From: Baylisascaris procyonis | Lineage: Eukaryota > Nematoda > Chromadorea > Rhabditida > Ascarididae | NCBI GenBank assembly: GCA_037389465.1 | Contig: JAZARR010000130.1 | Span: 186,001-250,000, forward strand | Direction of reading: 5' to 3' | Length of the DNA: 64,000 nt | Shown: piece by piece, positions 1 through 14,557 of the stretch | Layout of the letters: every line of letters starts with the position of its first letter | How positions within the stretch are numbered: position 1 is the stretch's first letter | Program-made: the position numbers and the translations under genes | Notes under the pieces: model-generated | The model's input: the letters and a program-made list of their open reading frames with translations, nothing else | What the model was told of the DNA's origin: nothing | Databases searched by the model: none

Positions 1-2398
1 TAAGTACTTATGGAACTTTTTCACGCCATAAACAATAGCTAAGGCCTCCTTCTCAATTTGCGCATAATTTTTCTGGGCAGCATTAAGTGTCCTTGATGCA
101 TGCGCAACAACCTTAACTGTACCATCAGTCAATCTATGGTAGATCACTGTCCCAATCCCTTCCTTAGAAGCGTCTGCAGAGAGAATAATTGGCCAGTCGG
201 GATGGTAATGCGTTAGTAGCAATGGTGAATTCAGCATCTTTCTTATCTTCTCAGTCGCTTCAATTTGCGGCTGTTCCCATTGCCACTGAACCCCTTTCTT
301 TAAAAGTTTGTTCAGAGGGGTACCTAATTCCGCCAAATGCGGTAGGAATTATCCGTAATAATTACACATCCCAAGGAAGGATCGCAATTGGGACACATTT
401 CGTGGAGCGGCATTTTTACGATTGCGGCAGTTTTCTGAGGGTCTGCTTTCATTCCTTCAGCACTCAAAATATGTCCCAAATATTCAATTTCGCTTTGCAT
501 AAACGCACATTTTTCCTTGCGAATGCGGAAACCGTACTGTCTTAGTCGGCCTAGTACCTTATTCAATGTTGCCAAATGTTCCAACTCATTCTTCCCAGTC
601 AGAATAATATCATCTAGATGGGCTGCACCCGTGGAATACCTGCCAGCATGGTGTCCATGACTTTTTGAAAAATCGCTGGCGCTGCAGCTACGCCAAATGG
701 CAAACGATTATAACGGAACAAACCCTTGTGCGTGTTTATTACCAGCAATTCCTTAGAGCTGTCATCTAACTCGACCTGTAAGTAGGCATCCGAGAGGTCC
801 AATTTCGAAAATTTCTCCCCTCCTTGGAGTGCCTGGTACAAGTCTTCTGGCCTTGGGATGGGATATGAGTCAAGCACAAGTCTTTCGTTCAAACCCGTGG
901 AAAAATCAGCACAGATTCGAATTTTATTATCCGGTTTCTTTGCTGTTACGATTAGGGCAGCCCAAGCTGAACGCTCAATGGGACTCAAAACACCCATATT
1001 CACATAACGAGTCAACTCCTTCTCAACCGGACATTGCATGGCAAACGCTAACGGAAATGGTTTCCGGAACACTGGTGTGGCCTCCTTCTGTAATTCCACG
1101 TGAGCCAGAATTTTCTTACAGTGCCCCAATTCATTTTTGAATACGTCCGAATAATTAGCGCACAAATCCTCCAACTTTTTGTTCGTGTCTACTGAACTTA
1201 CGGTACAGATTAGCGAAGTGGACGCATTCAACCCTCCGAAGGCACGGATCCAATCTTTACCAAGAACATTAGTCTTGCTATTCTCGGCCACTCGCAGCAA
1301 CAATTCCTTTTTGCCCCTGCTACACTCAACTGCAACCGTTGTCTCCCCCTTTAGGCGGACCATATGCCCCGTCGTGTAACTTCGTAAAATCACGGATGGC
1401 TTCCGTAGTTTTGGGGAACCGATGCTTTTCCAGCACTCTGGCTTTACTATGGTGACAACGGCACCAGTATCCAGTTCCATTTGGGTGGATTTGCCATTCA
1501 CCTTAAGGGTAATGTTGTATGCAGGGGACTCCTCTTTTATTGCATAAATACCGTCCGCGTGCATAGAATGTAGCTTACCCCCGCTCTGCCTGCGCTTTTT
1601 GTTCACTTCGCTAGATTTTCTTTCACACCCCTTTCCGCACACTTTAGCTATATGACCCCTGTTGCCACATTTGAAACACGTCGTCTTTTCAAACCTACAT
1701 TCCTTAGCGAAATGACCGATCTTGCCACAACAGTGGCACATCCCTTTTTGCTTTTCCCTCTTCTGTGCCTGAATTTTATCCATTTCATGATTTACCCCCT
1801 CTCCTGCAACAGCGTTCTGAACCTCCTCCTCAACTTCAAGTAGGTTCACCGCCTCGTTGAGGTCAATACTATCTCTAATAAGGAGCTTTTTTTTTACGCG
1901 TTCATTGCGTATACCGTTTACAAACTGCACAGTCAGGGCCGCTTCTCTATTGAAGGAATCAAAATTACATTGTGCAGCTGCATTCCTTAGCACATTCGCA
2001 AATTCCTTTGGCGACTGACCATCTAGTTGCTTTAACTGGAAGAATTTTGAACGCTCACGGGTCAAAATAATTCGACTTCCAAACAACTCTTGCAGTTTTG
2101 ACACGCACTCCTCATATTTAAAGTCATAGGGTGTCCCTGGTAGGCACATTCTTCTCAATTCCTCAAACGTTGCTGGTGCCAAAGATGCGACCAAGCAACT
2201 TCGTTTGAGACTATCTTGAGTCACAAAATTCATTTCTAAGTGACTTCTAAACTGAAGAATCCATGTGTCCCATGGGTCTTCTTTGGGGTCAAATGTTCTG
2301 TGTGCCGTTATTGGTGCACGCACCATAGCTGTTGAGTCTCTATTGCTCATATCAGCTCCACTCACACTACCACAACAAGATATCTCACGCGGGCTCAC
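1..2398 (-). pseudogene. Degenerate Ty3/Gypsy gag-pol (5' part; continues beyond left edge)
   Basis: Reading leftwards, an open frame from 2398 to 614 (594 codons) holds a Gag region, two CCHC zinc knuckles near residues 220-255 (CHCCGKIGHFAKEC, CFKCGNRGHIAKVC), a retropepsin motif LDTGAVVT and the first part of reverse transcriptase ([33 protein letters not shown]). The frame is lost just before the RT active site, which reads HLDD in the next frame near 620. RT continues at 584-324, shifts again near 390, and carries an in-frame stop at 349-351. RNase H follows to position 1, with its aspartate (LSADAS) and glutamate (EKEAL) visible. Integrase and the 3' LTR would lie outside the window. 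Gag and Pol appear fused in one frame, as in the second Gypsy element here, whose RT is closely similar. At least two frameshifts and one stop make this a dead copy, unless they are assembly errors. Confidence 0.88.
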
Positions 2399-2532
2399 CC
2401 TATTCTGTGCAGTCGAATAAACGACTTACGCAGTACGTTTCGGGACTTACACCACACGATGTTCGTCGATTTCGCACAGCTTCGAAAAATATTGCGCGTC
2501 GACTGGGGCTACCAACGATCACACCGCTGTCG

Positions 2533-2548
2533 TCGATCCTGATCGCCA
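2533..2548 (-). other. Primer-binding site of left Gypsy element
   Basis: On the - strand the sequence reads TGGCGATCAGGATCGA, about 150 bases upstream of gag. It begins with the TGG that pairs with a tRNA 3' CCA end. The first 13 bases are identical to the site next to the 5' LTR of the Gypsy element at 42299-47121, so both probably use the same primer tRNA. I cannot name the tRNA with confidence. Confidence 0.6.
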
Positions 2549-2550
2549 GT

Positions 2551-2717
2551 TGCGACTGTGTGGGGCGATGACAACGTGGCACAAGGGGAGAAACACAACT
2601 CTTATGACCTCACACAAACCGAACAGCGAGAACACAACGACTGATTAGGAAGCAAGACTGCAGCCTATTTGCAGCCTCGGCTACGGCCCTGAAGGCATGG
2701 GGAGGTCATAATTCACA
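2551..2717 (-). repeat. Putative 5' LTR of left Gypsy element
   Basis: The stretch just outside the primer-binding site should be the 5' LTR. On the - strand a candidate begins TGTGAATTATG at 2717 and ends GTCGCA at 2551, two bases before the binding site, giving 167 bp with TG...CA ends. The partner LTR is outside the window, so the outer boundary is a guess. Confidence 0.35.
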
Positions 2718-3310
2718 TGGGAGAGATATCACATCAAGATCAAACAAGTGTGAGCATGCGGCCTGTTACACAAATGCAGATCACCATATCTGCAATCACG
2801 AGACTGCTTGATCATAATAGATCATTCGTTAACGTAGACCACTCGTTAAAAGTTCTCTACTCATGCTCTTTGATATTCTGTTTCAACATTACCCTCAGCT
2901 TCAGTTCTAGCTCATGACTGATATCCTTCAGCAAAAGGAGACTGCGAACGGAGAGGAAGTTGGCGGGGGGAGGATGGAGGGAGAGGTGGAGAGTTGGAGT
3001 GGTGTTCTCTGATCAGTGCTTCGTAATTAAAGAATGTAGGGTTTCTTGTTAGAGGATATAGCTTGTGGGAGAGGTAAACAAATATGGAAGGAGTGATAAA
3101 TGTGAGGCTGCGTCATGTTTTGGTGCTTGATGAGTTGATTTCTAGCAGCTTACATGCAGTTAGTGGTTTTCGAAGTGATGATGTAATTTAAGTCATCTTA
3201 ATTGGCATTTCCCTTTTAATATTTGTTAGAAGATTTTTATAAGTTGGAATTGTTTTTATACAATAAAATTTTTCACTAATACTTCTCGTTTTTGATTCCA
3301 TTCTATGTGA
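2718..3310. other. Intergenic, no gene seen
   Basis: No recognisable coding segment. It contains a purine-rich G-tract around 2940-3000 and becomes AT-rich towards the DCTD start. Promoter signals for DCTD could lie here but none can be singled out. Confidence 0.5.
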
Positions 3311-3321
3311 TTATATTCAGT
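3309..3321 (+). promoter_or_regulatory. Possible trans-splice acceptor of DCTD
   Basis: A pyrimidine-rich run ending ATATTCAG at 3320 lies seven bases before the ATG at 3328. With no obvious upstream coding exon, this fits a spliced-leader acceptor, as is common in nematodes. It could also be the acceptor for an undetected upstream exon. Confidence 0.35.
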
Positions 3322-3327
3322 GAATTA

Positions 3328-6300
3328 ATGCTGTGCAGTGAGGATAGAAGAGATCGCAAGCGTGACGAGTATCTCTCATGGGAAGAATACTTCATGGCGG
3401 TGGCGTGTCTCGCTGCCCAAAGAAGTAAGGATCCTGTTACTCAGGTGATTCAATACCTCTATTTCTTCAAAATTTTTGCTGGCAGCCATATTTCCAACGA
3501 ACGCTCCAAACATTGCCACTTATCACACGTTAAAGTTGGAAGTTTATGCTTTATATCAGTTGGTAGTGACAGTCACAAAAGATGTTATATTTGTACATTA
3601 GTCACGAGAGGTGTTATATCTTTGCAGCAACAACGAAAGGTGTTATGTCTATCATTCACACGAAAGGCAAATCAATTTACCTGTTGCATCTTCATATCTC
3701 TGCTATCATTTTGCTAAAACAAGCCGTATGAATCATTGTCGCATGTATATGAAACGGTGAAATGGTGTTTAATTAATAAACGGCTTTTCATTGTTTTTAT
3801 TAAAGTACACAAAATCTTCCGAAATTCATAATGAGTCATCTCGTATGAAATAATTTGTATTGACTCATCAATAAGTCATCTCGTTACTTGGAGCCCATAT
3901 CGAAGTTAATCTGAAATTTCTCCGTAATTCAGAAGAAAGTTTGAAAAAGCGGTGCGGATCAAATGTACCTGAATTGATCGGTCATCTAATGGATTTTGAT
4001 CGGAGATGATCGCATTCATATAAGCCACCTGTGGAATGGTCGCAATTTTAAAATTTGCAAGTGGGGATGCATAAAGATTGACATAAAGATAAACAGCGCA
4101 GCATTGGATAAAAGGCACGAAATATCAGCATTCTTATAGGGGAAAATAAACCGAAATAGTGACACTATGGATAACTTTGCCAACGTACTATAAAACTTGA
4201 TGCTTTCGTACTATAAGCTGTACATATTTTTATTGAGACTTGAGCCCTCACTTTATGTTGAGTTTTGGAATTTGACTTTTAACACAAAATTTTCACTCAG
4301 AGCACTATCTAGGATAGTATTATAGGTTTGTATTTGTAGCTGATGTGATTAGATTGTGAATATTGTTTGTGTTATGATAAATTGGTTGCAGGTTGGTGCT
4401 GTAATCGTAAATCCGGATTTGAAGATCATTGGTTCCGGTTACAACGGTATGCCAAATGGATGTTCGGATGACGTAATGCCTTGGGGGAAGGATAGTGATA
4501 ATCCACTCGAGACCAAGTATCCTTTCGTATGTCATGCTGAAATGAACGCGATTCTCAACAGGAATTGCGAATCGGTGAAAGGATCAACGATTTATACTGT
4601 ATTGTTTCCGTGCAATGAATGTGCCAAACTTATCATTCAGGTTGGATCTTTTTTAGCATTCACACTTTGATCTGTTTGATTGCGCACCGATGTGGGATCC
4701 ACGGCCATGATTAAGATTCATAGGGTCTAAACTCTTTGACTCTCTGCCATTTGGAAGGGTGAAAGGTTATTAAAAGGCTGGATATCAAGCTTGATTGCAT
4801 TCCTCGACTCAACCCTAATATATAGTTATATGTTGGAGAATTTTATTTAGTTATGAACAACCTCAAGCAACTACACAACGTATACCCTTGTACATAGTTA
4901 TGCGATGTTTATTTTTGTATTTTTTAGTTATGTACATAGTTATACTTTGCAAAATCTTTTTTAATATTCAGAGGGACTTTTAATAAAGAATCGACATTTA
5001 CAGCTATATTTAAGTAGTAGAAGGCGTGAACGTTTTGTTCAATCAGAACTTATTGGCAGTTTCTTCCCTTCATGACAAATGCATTTGCTTTGATCAAAAA
5101 TATTTTTTGGGTCGAAAATTGCAGTATGAATAGAACGTGAATAGCGATACCCAAGTGTAACGATTGGGATTTTATCTCTTGATGACCTTGTAATTTCCTA
5201 ATAGCATGTTTTGATAAGTGCACAAAGAATGTTTACAGGCAGGTATAAGTGAGGTGGTCTACAAGCGAGATAAACCCGACAAAGTGGAGATAATTGCTTC
5301 GAAGAAGATGTTCGATATCACAGGGGTATGTTGTGCTTTTTCCCTTTAGTATTTCTCGGAAATGAAATGCTAGAGGCAATGAGTGCATCAGATGTGTTCG
5401 CAGTTTATCACTTTGGCTCCCTTTGCCTCAGTTTGATCTAGTTGCGGGTCTATCCAATAAGTCGTCGACTTTAAAATGAACTCCTTGCTGCAATTTTTGT
5501 GTTATTAGCTTTACATTGTAAACATCGATTGTAAGCCTCCAGCCCTTCATTATAGGTCTATCAGTTGCACACTTTTCCTGAAAATTTTGCAACTGTTATA
5601 AGTCTAACATCCTACTATCTCGTTGATTTTAACGTTTGCTGCCAGTTACGTCAAGTGGGATGATGCACCGCCAGGTGGCAGTTTATATTCCTTCTTGATC
5701 TTTAAATGGTAGTCACCACCTATGCATATGACTACATCCTCAGGCAGTACTGTTCTAACTCGTCTACGATCTGGAAATTCCTCGATTATATGTCTGTCTT
5801 TCTAAATAGCTTGGAGAAATTATATATCCTGTCTTGAATGCAGGTAGGTTATCCATTTTTCATCTGTCGAAGAGTTCAGAAATTTTTTAAGTTCGGTGAC
5901 TTATAAACGGATCTTGCAGTAAATTATGATCTGAGAGTAAATTAGGAAGGTGTGGGATTTGATCGACTGCAAATTTGAAACAGCAACGCATGTGAGACAA
6001 GATCGGGGCTTATAATCTAGCGATATTATTTCGTTTTTTTTCATAATTCTTTAGCTTATTTCCTTCATTGGTTTACATTTACATCATTAATGGAAGTGCT
6101 ATTCTGCAAGTGGATCGCCTAAACGCAAAGTGTAGATGTCGGTAACAAGATCCATAAAATCCGCAAAGAGTTCTTCAGTCTAGTCGTTTAGTTAGAAAGG
6201 AAGTGGAAGAATTTTAAGTAGTATATAAAAAGAAAAGGATGAAAACTGTCAGAGAAGGAAAAAAACGTCAAGGTAGTACATGATCACCACTTGCGACGAT

Positions 6301-6533
6301 GCTCTAACTCCCCGAAAAGTTTCCATGCTCATATCTCAGTCGATGAAATTTTATAGGAGAGCAATTTGCCTATGCGCAAGTTGGAATAAACTAAACCAGC
6401 AGCTTCTCTTATTGAATGTCAAAGTGAAAGTATTTGAGCAACAATTAGTTAGAATTTCGAATTGAGGTCTGCTAACACTGTTTGCCTGTTTCAGGTACGC
6501 TATCGACAGTTTCTTCTAAGCGGCAAATGCTAA
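3328..6533 (+). CDS. DCTD: Deoxycytidylate (dCMP) deaminase, 4 exons
   Basis: The enzyme deaminates dCMP to dUMP, the substrate of thymidylate synthase. Exons: 3328-3444, 4392-4640, 5239-5325 and 6495-6533, all joined in phase 0 with GT..AG introns; 163 residues as read. Exon 1 carries [18 protein letters not shown]. Exon 2 carries [12 protein letters not shown] and the zinc and catalytic residues of the cytidine deaminase fold: HAE (residues 87-89) and PCNEC (112-116). Exon 3 gives AGISEVVY and FDITG; exon 4 gives VRYRQF. The order and motifs match vertebrate DCTD (about 178 residues). The C-terminus is odd: frame 0 ends LLSGKC then TAA, whereas another frame reads SKRQMLIDF and stays open to 6614-6616, matching the conserved IDF tail of the family. 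A missing base near 6511-6518, real or a sequencing error, explains this. ATG 3328 was chosen because a splice-acceptor-like site precedes it closely. Confidence 0.9.
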
Positions 6534-6616
6534 TCGATTTCGGGTGTGAAATTCGTGATGCTCTACTCGGAACACCTCATGGAACTGCCCAATTAAACGG
6601 CCTGCACTTGAACTAG

Positions 6617-8970
6617 TCTTTGTGACTTTAACTCTACCTAGTTGCGTGCTTCTAACTCATCATGATTAGACACTTCAGATGAGGTGTCACTCAAGAACAA
6701 CGCAGATTGGAAAGCATATGGGAACAATTATGCTGAAAACTTTTGGATAGTTGGTGTGTAGGGCAAAGAATGTGAGTATTCAGAGGTAGAGGAAACTCAG
6801 TAGGAATAATGCGGGTGGGACTCCATCGCTTTAGAGTCGTTTGCTTCTCGTGTTTTTTTTTTTTTTTTTTTTTGCTTGCATCGTTGTGCCTTATATCGGC
6901 TTTGTTATATTATCTAAGCGAAGTGCATAAGGTAGCACATTTGCAAAGGAATGTTCGCCGATATTCAGGGCAGTTCAACAAAATTGGCTGATTCAGTCGT
7001 TCTCTATTCTACGAGCAAAATTCCCTTCATTTATTTAAAAACATATAAATGTTGATAGTGCTAACATTTGTTTAAAAATATATAAATGCTGATAATGCTC
7101 CTTACGGGTCTCAAAAATTCACTTGAAATTTTTACTTATGCATTCGCCTTTCTCTCTGTTTCCGAGGCCAGTCGATTAAGCGCATCTTCACTTCCATGTC
7201 TATTTGGAATCCGTTCGATCGCTTGCCTATTGCCATTTAAATTTCGAACATATCAGCCGATGTATTTCAGATGCGTTTGAACATTAAGGCCGAACACTGT
7301 CAATAGGCGATAGCATTCTCTTCTCTTCTGTTCTTGTCGCAGTATTTGCTGATAGTGAATATGAGTGGTTGGTTTTACTAGTTTGTTTATGCATCGGTCT
7401 TTCCACCTGATATTTTCCTTGAGAGCGGGTGAGGGGAGGGGAGGGGCGGTGGGAGAGGAGATAGGACCATGGAAGATCGTAGATGAATTCGAAAAAAAAA
7501 TGGCGCACTGGGTAGTAATGTTGGAAAGCAAAAGCAACAGCAACACTAAGGCAGAATAGCAAAATCAAAAACGCGCCTGGAATGCTTCCATGCAATTTTT
7601 GAAAATGGGGCAACTCTGTTTGTTTGTTTTGTTTTGTTTTTTTTCTTTAAGAGCAGCACGTAAATTTTTGAAAGCTCAAGTGCCCAGGTAAGAATTTTCT
7701 AAAATATGAGGGAGGGGGAGGGTTGGCGAGAGACTGAAGTCGAAGCATTCAGCTCATGTGCTGTTCGTTTAGGCATATAATTTAACTTATCATTTTAGTC
7801 TCCCATCATTCACAGTTTCAATAACATATTTAGTACTAATGCAAATATTGTAAGATTGTGTGTTGGGGGATTTAAAGTTGTAACATAATAGTTGCTTGAG
7901 GTGCTGCATTCCCTAACTCGCTAACAAATGCTTTTCGACGATTATTTCTTTCCTTAATTCAGTAACTTTCATATAAGAACCCGTTATTCAAGACCAATTT
8001 GTATTTTTAGCTAATCGACCTATCGTACTGTTTCGTTTCAGATTTCATCTCATAAAGCAGGAAGGTTGTCAAGGTATAATTAGCTTACCTACAGCAGAGT
8101 GGTTTCCTAACGCGAACTTCCGCCCATCTTGACCATATGGTATATGTAATTCGGTCTTTCACCTTTTAGAAAGTATTGCGAAATTGATTGAATTTTCGGA
8201 GCAATTTTCACTAGGGGAAGCAGCATTTTTTGAGTATTCATCTGAGTAACCGGTCGCTCACTTAGACATTTGAATGTTTGTAAGAGTTTGGTATGATTGC
8301 TTGGAGTGTGAGCTGCCAATATGAGTGGTGCACAAACAAAGGTTCTGCAGATTGCCATTGGAAATTGTTGCAATAACGCTGCAAAAAGCGGGATTTTCTG
8401 GCAGTGTGATTGAAAAAAAAAATAAAATAAACTCATCAATGACAACCCTGGGAGCTGTCTTTTTTGCAAACATTTTATTTTTGTATATGATGTCAGATCC
8501 GAAATGCTCAGTGATGCGCTTTCCCATTTTCTTGTTATTAGTGAAATTTTGGTTCGTTTTTATGAAATGTTGATTTGTTTTGATTAATTTATCTGTGAAA
8601 TTTGAATAAATGTTTGATTGTCTTCATCTTACGAATTGAAATAATTACAAGTGTTCTTTGCAATTCCTTCGGGAATTATCGTAATTTGATGTTTTTGCTT
8701 TATGAAGGGAAGATAGGTATGTGATACCTATGAAGGTGGGAGACTAGTTATGTAGTTTTTAACGAATTTCTAATTTTCCTTTGTGTTCGCCACTTAAATC
8801 ATCGTTTTTCTGAAATACTTTTAATGTAGCCCTATCATTTTTTTTGAAATTGCAACCTTTTCCTCAAATCTATAAAACGAGAAAGAGTCTACTCATGGAG
8901 ACTGAGTAGCTGGAAGAATGACGGTCTCTTGATATTTCCTCATATTCAAGCAGGTTTGTTGCCTATAAAA
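6617..8970. other. Intergenic between DCTD and NUDT21
   Basis: No family-like coding segment was found on either strand. It contains a T22 homopolymer, a purine-rich tract around 7425-7460 and AT-rich sequence. The DCTD 3' UTR and the NUDT21 promoter should lie here, but I cannot place them. Confidence 0.5.
6853..6874. repeat. Poly-T run
   Basis: Twenty-two consecutive T residues downstream of DCTD. It may be simple sequence or the A-tail, read in reverse, of an old retroposed copy; no flanking duplication was recognised. Confidence 0.8.
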
Positions 8971-8975
8971 TGCCA

Positions 8976-8987
8976 CTCAATTGCAGG
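8976..8987 (+). promoter_or_regulatory. Possible trans-splice acceptor of NUDT21
   Basis: CTCAATTGCAG ends at 8986, 22 bases before the ATG at 9009. It may receive a spliced leader. The pyrimidine tract is weak. Confidence 0.3.
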
Positions 8988-9008
8988 TAGGTAAGGAATA
9001 GTGGTGTA

Positions 9009-13042
<4,034 letters not shown>

Positions 13043-13201
13043 GGAGATCCCGATTGCGATGATGAGTGATGTTGTTCAATGAGTTTTGCTGAATCTTCAC
13101 GTCGTTTTTATTGTTTGATGCGATATTTGAACGATTACTGAGTGGTTTTATGTAGTGACTTCATTTTGTCATTTCATAGTTTTCTTTGTGGTGTGGTTAT
13201 A

Positions 13202-13344
13202 TCTGTGTTGATACGGTAATGAGGGCTGTCTATATCGAATACGGTACTGAAGGGTTATCTGCGTTGAATACGGTATTGAAACGTTGTCTGGGTAGAACAC
13301 GTTAATGGAGAGTTGTCTGTATTGAATAGGGTAATGAAGCGATT
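13202..13344. repeat. Degenerate 29-bp tandem repeat, about 5 copies
   Basis: Five consecutive units begin with TCT at 13202, 13229, 13258, 13287 and 13316. They share the core TTGAATACGGTAATGAA followed by a GTTG-like end. The first unit is 27 bp. Units differ at several positions, so the array is old. It lies about 160 bases after the NUDT21 stop codon and may fall in its 3' UTR. Confidence 0.75.
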
Positions 13345-14414
13345 CTTCTCAGGAATATTTTTGTTCCTCTTAGACGATAAATTATAACGCTTAAATAAGG
13401 AATGGAGCTGTTGTTAGGCTTTTGCTATTTGGAAGTGGTGTCTTAACCTCCTATACATTTACCGGCACTTCGATGCCTTCCAGTCAGAAGAAATTAAATA
13501 GTGGAGGCGAATAGGGGATCTTGTGTCCCTCTCACCTCCCCCGATCCCCGTTCCCCTCTTCTCGGCTGTCCTCCTTCGTCATTCTTTCAAGTCAGCGAGG
13601 CGACAAATCCAGCACTCGAGAATGGGAAAATGGCTTGATCTCGGATCTTCATTATCCATTCTATTATGTAAAATTGTTCATCGAGTGGTGTTGTATGTCT
13701 CAATTTGCATTACATTTACAAATTGTCATAAATTTTGCATTCGTTTCATTGTTACGCTCTATCGCTCTCACTTCAAATAAACAAACAAACAGAAACAGTG
13801 CATCATATTGTGCGCATTTCCAGTGGAATATGTTTCTGTCAAGAATCATTGCTTGTTTATCTATTTTTTAATGATAATATTATTTTATTGGTTTTTTTTA
13901 TCACATTCTAATCTTTATTAGAATAGGGGTGCTCACTGTTACGGGACTCGTTAATACAGCCGAATAGTTCATTGTAGCAATTATTTTCGAGGTTGTGTGT
14001 TGGTGGACATATTTGAATGCCTGTGATTAGGGTTGTAACAGCAAAGAAATTATGTTCACTTCAACCTTGCTTCGGTTGCTGTTGTTTGAACTGTGGGCTT
14101 TTGAGATTAAGCATGTATTTAGAGGAGGGAGTGGGGAAGAGAGCATGTAGGAGTTTGCAGATGCGAGGAAGAAAGCTCTAAGGTGTGTTAGGTGGGAGGT
14201 ATATAGACCTGTGAAACAATCAGAGGAGGATATATATGGCTGTTTGAGTGAGGAATTTTCTCCGTTTGCCTGATTTCTGAATCTCGCGTTGAAGCTCTAA
14301 AAGTATGGTGGGGAGGGAGGGGAAGAGCAGCTGTAGCGAGGAGGGGAAATAGCCCCGTCTTCCAATTGAAGTCATGAATAGCTTCCTCATCCGTTGAGGG
14401 GTCCACCCATTTAC

Positions 14415-14557
14415 GATCTGAGTTCAGGATTGCACACATGTGATCCGAGCTCAGTGTCGCCCTTATGTTTAAATTTGGAGTTGTCTACACATCGGGTTTG
14501 GAATCGCCCCTACATGACCTGGATTCAGGTTCGCCTATGTATGGTCTGATTTGAGGG
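14415..14557. repeat. Degenerate tandem repeat, unit about 25-28 bp
   Basis: A recurring motif resembling GATCTGAGTTCAGG followed by TCGCC and an ACATG-like end appears about five times (near 14415, 14442, 14470, 14494 and 14517) with many substitutions. The units are too diverged to define exact borders. Confidence 0.5.

Noticed and set aside
7253..7613. Overlapping frames on both strands near 7.3-7.6 kb
   Set aside because: Open frames arise from a purine/pyrimidine-biased tract; no domain.
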